This document shows positions 60,739-64,000 of a stretch of DNA of 64,000 bases, in pieces; the stretch's first letter is position 1, and each line of letters starts with the position of its first letter. The position numbers were made by a program, and so were the translations under genes. The DNA lies in NCBI RefSeq assembly GCF_016446475.1, contig NZ_JAEHFP010000002.1:1-64000 (forward strand). Reading direction: 5' to 3'. The notes under the pieces were generated by a model that was given only the letters and a program-made list of their open reading frames with translations, did not search any database and had not been told where the DNA came from. The DNA is from Paracoccus binzhouensis (GTDB lineage: Bacteria > Pseudomonadota > Alphaproteobacteria > Rhodobacterales > Rhodobacteraceae).

Positions 60739-61158
60739 TCAGCCGAGCGGATCGGCCGTGGAATAGTGCAGGACGACCGGGATCACGGCGGCCTTCAGGC
60801 TCGCCGCGCCCTCGACCGGCAGATCGACCGGGCGCGGCGCTTCAGCCTCGACCCAATCGCAGAGCCCGCCAAGCGTGCGGTCGGCGGCAATGGCCGCGCC
60901 GATGCTGGCGGTCAGCGCGTCGAAGGCGGCGTCACGGTCGGCGCCCTGCACGACCGCCTCGATCTCGGCGTGGTGCTGGTAGTGATAACGCAGCGGTGAA
61001 AGCGTCACCTCGGGCTCCCCGGGCTCGCCGTCGCGCAGGATCAGCAGCCCCTCGGCCGGAACGCGCTCGGGCAGGACGTCGCCGCGGAGCGCGGTAGCGG
61101 GCAGTGCCGAGAGCCGCGCATGCAGCGTGGCGAGGATGGTTTCGCGTGGGGTGGGCAT
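60739..61158 (-). CDS. tail terminator/minor tail-like protein
   Basis: A 139-residue protein with a helical start (TPRETILATLHARLSALPATAL), then an EVTLSPLRYHYQHHAEIEAVVQG strand region and an end IPVVLHYSTADPLG. From memory, homologues are often annotated acyl-CoA transferase by error. In gene order it corresponds to the DUF3168/tail terminator position. The ATG at 61158 is preferred to a TTG start 27 bp upstream. Confidence 0.65.
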   Translation of the reverse strand: MPTPRETILATLHARLSALPATALRGDVLPERVPAEGLLILRDGEPGEPEVTLSPLRYHYQHHAEIEAVVQGADRDAAFDALTASIGAAIAADRTLGGLCDWVEAEAPRPVDLPVEGAASLKAAVIPVVLHYSTADPLG

Positions 61159-61190
61159 GTTTCCGTCTTCGTGCGGAACCGACAATAAGG

Positions 61191-61718
61191 TCAGAGAAGG
61201 TCGCCGAAGCTCGCGATCTTCAGCCTGAAGCGGTGGTTCGCGGCCCAGTCGTCCTTAATGGCGTCAGCCTCCTCGACGCTCAGAAGGCCTTCGACAATCA
61301 TCTGAACCGTCAGATCGACGGTCCCGAGAACCACGAGACCGCCATTGATGCGACGCGCTTCGTTCGCTGCGCGCCTATCGTCCAGAGCGAGACCGGCGCC
61401 GATCGAAATGGCGTGTGCGATAGTGGCACTTTCACCGATGCCGAGGCGTTGCGTGCCAGTCAGTTGTCCGAACATCTCCAGGGCAGCGTCGTCCTCCACG
61501 CGGCAGACTTCGCAGCATCCTGCGGCAACTGCGGCTTCGAAGCGGGCGAGCTGATCCAAATACACATCGGTTATTTCGCCAGCAGCATGATCTGTGACCA
61601 GGAACTGTGGAGACAAATCCCGGATGAGATCCATCCGGTCAATCCGGAGGAAGTTCACCAGAACAGACGTGTCTGTAACGAGGAGAACGGATGGCGGCGC
61701 AGGCATCTTGGGCGTCAC
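61191..61718 (-). CDS. PIN-domain-like RNase, cargo gene
   Basis: A 175-residue PIN-like protein: first Asp16 in LLVTDTSVLVNF, Glu48 in HAAGEITD, Glu96 in RLGIGESATI and Asp113/Asp114 in LALDDRRAANEARR. These are the acidic residues of a PIN site. It starts with GTG in a GTGA overlap with the XRE-ImmA gene. Similar pairs are seen as toxin-antitoxin-like modules. The tail genes continue on both sides, so this is inserted cargo. Confidence 0.8.
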   Translation of the reverse strand: MTPKMPAPPSVLLVTDTSVLVNFLRIDRMDLIRDLSPQFLVTDHAAGEITDVYLDQLARFEAAVAAGCCEVCRVEDDAALEMFGQLTGTQRLGIGESATIAHAISIGAGLALDDRRAANEARRINGGLVVLGTVDLTVQMIVEGLLSVEEADAIKDDWAANHRFRLKIASFGDLL

Positions 61719-62956
61719 TCGGCTCGCGCTGCTTCAGCAAGCTCTAGCAGCTTGCGCCCGTCAACGCCGACGGTCTTGCCCACATCGAGAAGTCGTCCTC
61801 GGGAGATTTCGCCGAGCCGATACGCCTCAAGCGCCAGATGAGCCACGCGGCCCCGAAGCTCTCGGGTTCCTCTCTTGCCACTTACCGGTGCCTCGAGATC
61901 CTCAAACAGGTCCAGCGCCCGCAGGTAGTCCCTCCCGGCCTCCTCCTGCTCGGATGACAGAAGCAGGACGCTCTCCGGTTGATTGATGTAGCGAAGGCTC
62001 TTCAGACGATAGACCGCCGCCTGATAGCTCACGCCGAACCTGTGCGCGATGAAAGCGACATCCTGAAAGCCGATCGTCTGGGAGCGCGGAGCCGGACGCA
62101 GCTGACCCTGAATGCTACCGCCGGTCGCTACATCGAAGACGATCTGATCGGTGCGCGCCGGCTGGCCCTTCCCGAGCTGGCGCAGTTCCTCTTCAAGCCC
62201 CACTTCAGGAAGCAGGAAGGCCGCGGCGAATGCATTCGCGCGCTGCTCGATCCTTTCGCGGCTGTTGTCGGCGCTGCTGACGCCGACGACCCTGTTGCGA
62301 TCCATCAGGGCATGCGCGTACTCGTGCGCCAGCGAGAAACGCTGGCGGGCGCGCACATGTCCCGCATTCACGAGCACTGCCATGCCGATGCTCGGATGAT
62401 GCAGGAACAAGCCAGACATGGTGTGCGGGAGATCGACGACCGATGCCCAGATTCCCTGATCGCCGAGCAATTCCGTCACGTCGGCAATCGGGGCGCTTCC
62501 AAGCTCAAGTCGCCTTCGTTCCTGTTCAGCCACACGCTCGCCCTGAGCGACGGCTTCCCCGGTCGATCGCGGTACGGGCTCACGATATGCTGGCGGCCCA
62601 TCCCGCTCCTCGCGCCCCAGCAAGCTCTCCAGGCTGATACCTTCGCGGCAAATTTGTACACAGCGGTCCACCTCGATCCGCACCTCCGGATCTGCGTCGA
62701 GCCCGGGGGCAATTCGATGCAGCGCCACGACGACATCTTCTTCGGCGTCCGGCACGTCCGCGAGAAACCAGCTGACAGGGCGACGATAGAGATCCGCTAG
62801 GCGCGCAAGTTCCATGGTGGACACTGAGCGGTTCCCTCCTTCGATCTGAGTGACGGCCGTGCGGGGAAGGCCAAGCGCTTCGGCAGCGTCGGCCTGACTG
62901 ATTGATGCGAGTTCTCGTGCCTCCCTCAGTCGACGAGACATTTCGGTGCGGTTCAT
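61715..62956 (-). CDS. XRE regulator fused to ImmA/IrrE metallopeptidase
   Basis: A 413-residue protein. Residues 5-60 are a Cro/CI-type HTH (LASISQADAAEALGLPRTAVTQIEGG). A zinc peptidase of the ImmA/IrrE type follows with HEYAH at 211-215 and the downstream EQRANAFAAAFLLP. The end is a helical region of about 120 residues. It should bind its own promoter and may cleave a partner regulator upon damage or phage signals. ATG 62956 is used; the frame is open upstream. It is made from a clear sigma-70 promoter. Confidence 0.88.
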   Translation of the reverse strand: MNRTEMSRRLREARELASISQADAAEALGLPRTAVTQIEGGNRSVSTMELARLADLYRRPVSWFLADVPDAEEDVVVALHRIAPGLDADPEVRIEVDRCVQICREGISLESLLGREERDGPPAYREPVPRSTGEAVAQGERVAEQERRRLELGSAPIADVTELLGDQGIWASVVDLPHTMSGLFLHHPSIGMAVLVNAGHVRARQRFSLAHEYAHALMDRNRVVGVSSADNSRERIEQRANAFAAAFLLPEVGLEEELRQLGKGQPARTDQIVFDVATGGSIQGQLRPAPRSQTIGFQDVAFIAHRFGVSYQAAVYRLKSLRYINQPESVLLLSSEQEEAGRDYLRALDLFEDLEAPVSGKRGTRELRGRVAHLALEAYRLGEISRGRLLDVGKTVGVDGRKLLELAEAARAE

Positions 62957-62994
62957 GACGGGTTCCTCGGTGTGCGTGTCGGGCTTCTCCCGGC

Positions 62995-63006
62995 CCCCAC
63001 GTGGGG
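62995..63006. promoter_or_regulatory. 12-bp perfect palindrome CCCCACGTGGGG at the start site
   Basis: The palindrome lies just downstream of the -10 box of the minus-strand promoter at 63009-63037 and covers the expected transcription start (about 63002). It is a likely autoregulatory operator for the XRE protein. A GAACGTTC palindrome also lies upstream of the -35 box (63048-63055). Confidence 0.6.
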
Positions 63007-63008
63007 AC

Positions 63009-63037
63009 AAGATAGGCTGATCGCACTATAACGTCAA
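63009..63037 (-). promoter_or_regulatory. sigma-70-type promoter of the XRE-ImmA/PIN cargo operon
   Basis: On the minus strand TTGACG (63037-63032) is followed after 17 bp by TATCTT (63014-63009). It is 53 bp before the ATG at 62956. Few other promoters this good were seen in the window. Confidence 0.75.
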
Positions 63038-63105
63038 ATTCTTACTTGAACGTTCGATTGCCGCACACCACATCATGGCCATGCCACCGAAAGGAGGTGA
63101 TGGGC

Positions 63106-63330
63106 ATGGCAGGCAAGAACCAGCACGTGGTTCGGCGCGAGGACGGCTGGGCAGTTCTCGGCGCCGGCAACAGCCGCGACACGGCGCGCTACGGCACGCA
63201 GGCTGAGGCAATCGACCGGGCCACCGAGATTGCGCGAAACCAGCAGAGCGAAGTTCTGATCCACGGGCGTGACGGTCGGATCCGCGAGCGTAACAGCTAC
63301 GGAAACGACCCTTTCCCGCCCCGCGGCTAA
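63106..63330 (+). CDS. DUF2188 family protein
   Basis: A 74-residue protein matching DUF2188 (HVVRREDGWAVLGAGNSRDTARYGTQAEAIDRATEIARNQ, then EVLIHGRDGRIRERNSYG; each part quoted is shorter in the gene's own frame and contiguous). AAGGAGG at 63091-63097 is ideally placed for this ATG. It is on the opposite strand to the tail genes and divergent from the XRE-ImmA gene, so it is part of the same cargo block. Function is unknown. Confidence 0.85.
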   Translation: MAGKNQHVVRREDGWAVLGAGNSRDTARYGTQAEAIDRATEIARNQQSEVLIHGRDGRIRERNSYGNDPFPPRG

Positions 63331-63376
63331 GAACGGCGCGGAGGACCCTCGGGGCCCTCCGCGCACCAGCTTGTTT

Positions 63377-64000
63377 TCAAATCCGCTCCTCCACCCAGTT
63401 CACCACGATCAGCCCCGGCACGCTGTCCAACGCCCGGTCTGCATCCCGCGCCAAGTCCAGCCGCTTCGGCAGCTTGACCTGCGGCACCAGCAGGAAGATC
63501 GGCGCGGTGACCTTGCCGCGCCCGGTCTGAGAGCGCGACACCACCGCTTGACCCTTCGTGTTCAGCCGTCCCTCCGCCACAAGCAGGCTCGGGCCCGTCC
63601 GGCGATAGACGAACCGCAGGCGCAGCCCACGACGCCGTTCCCATTCGCCGGGCGTGATCCGGCCGCCGCGCAGGGACTTGCCTGCGGCGGGCAGCGGGAT
63701 GGCGAGCCAGAACCCGTTCTTCGAGCGGATCAGCGGGCCGGTGTCATGCGCGCCGACGATGACGGGGGCCTTCGACCAGACCAGCGCCGCGGCGTCGAGG
63801 CTCTCGCCCGACCTCGGGAAGTTCTGGCTGCGGATGGAGTTGGCGAGCCGCGTGCCGAGCCCTGCGCCGGTGATCTGCAGCCGCCATGCGGTCTTAAGCC
63901 CGGTCCCGGCCTCGCGCATGGCGGCCGTCACCGCGCGTTCGCCCGCCGCGACCTCGGCCGCCATCATCGCGACGATGTCGGGATCGATGTCGAGCTTCAG
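63377..64000 (-). CDS. DUF6441-like phage tail-completion protein, 5' end outside window
   Basis: At least 207 residues are seen. The frame is open to the right edge (LKLDIDPDIVAMMAAEVAAG), so the start lies outside. The pattern GAGLGTRLANSIRS, IPLPAAGKSLRGGRITPGEWERRRGL and FLLVPQVKLPKRLDL is that of DUF6441, placed after head-tail genes where HK97 gp10-like proteins are found. The prophage therefore continues past 64000 into head genes. Confidence 0.8.
   Translation of the reverse strand: MKLDIDPDIVAMMAAEVAAGERAVTAAMREAGTGLKTAWRLQITGAGLGTRLANSIRSQNFPRSGESLDAAALVWSKAPVIVGAHDTGPLIRSKNGFWLAIPLPAAGKSLRGGRITPGEWERRRGLRLRFVYRRTGPSLLVAEGRLNTKGQAVVSRSQTGRGKVTAPIFLLVPQVKLPKRLDLARDADRALDSVPGLIVVNWVEERI

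Overview
The window looks like a chromosomal segment of a high-GC alphaproteobacterium, most probably Rhodobacterales and Paracoccus-like. This is inferred from strong GC bias at third codon positions, long antisense open frames, and a Rhodobacter-GTA-type tail gene set. It is mostly accessory DNA: an IS fragment, two related prophage segments, a type I restriction locus and a metal/redox island.

Layout. 1-896: right part of an IS5-family (IS427-like) element whose last 87 bp are tandemly duplicated. It abuts the stop codon of a histidine kinase. 894-6127: a two-component system (kinase and OmpR-type regulator, minus strand) divergent from a three-gene lipid/envelope glycosylation operon (ArnT-like, GtrB/ArnC-like, GtrA-like). 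The last gene runs into phage DNA at about 6029. 6030-30325: prophage segment A. On the minus strand it has a P4-type primase, a Cas4-like nuclease, a RuvC-like nuclease, HNH, a ParB-methyltransferase fusion, terminase, portal, ClpP-type protease, HK97-type capsid and connectors, ending in a truncated M15 endolysin. On the plus strand it has an unrecognised two-gene operon, a sigma-like regulator, and a translationally coupled early operon (ATPase, OB-like protein, helicase, DUF2924, large serine recombinase). No tail genes are present in A, so it is judged defective.

30397-37869: a type I restriction-modification operon hsdM-hsdS-hsdR with an overlapping YgjP-like metallopeptidase. 38202-48200: a metal/redox island. 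One minus-strand operon encodes an Asp-rich exported protein, DUF2271, a PepSY membrane flavoreductase, ApbE, a P1B-type ATPase and a VIT/CCC1 transporter. A second encodes a PepSY protein and a b-type cytochrome. A plus-strand regulator/kinase pair follows. Both minus operons are preceded by the same pair of 17-bp elements at the same spacing, so the response regulator probably controls the whole island. DUF2271 carries a motif resembling the ApbE flavinylation site, suggesting an extracytoplasmic FMN electron-transfer chain.

48222-64000: prophage segment B (minus strand, running off the right edge). It has spanins, M15 endolysin, a DUF2793/C1q-like protein, the GTA-type tail set (TIM-barrel protein, NlpC/P60, DUF2163, DUF2460, tape measure), a tail chaperone with a -1 frameshift, tube, terminator-like protein and DUF6441. 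It is interrupted by an XRE-ImmA/PIN cargo operon with its own promoter. A and B share a homologous lysis block in direct orientation about 43 kb apart. No tRNA, rRNA or CRISPR array was found.
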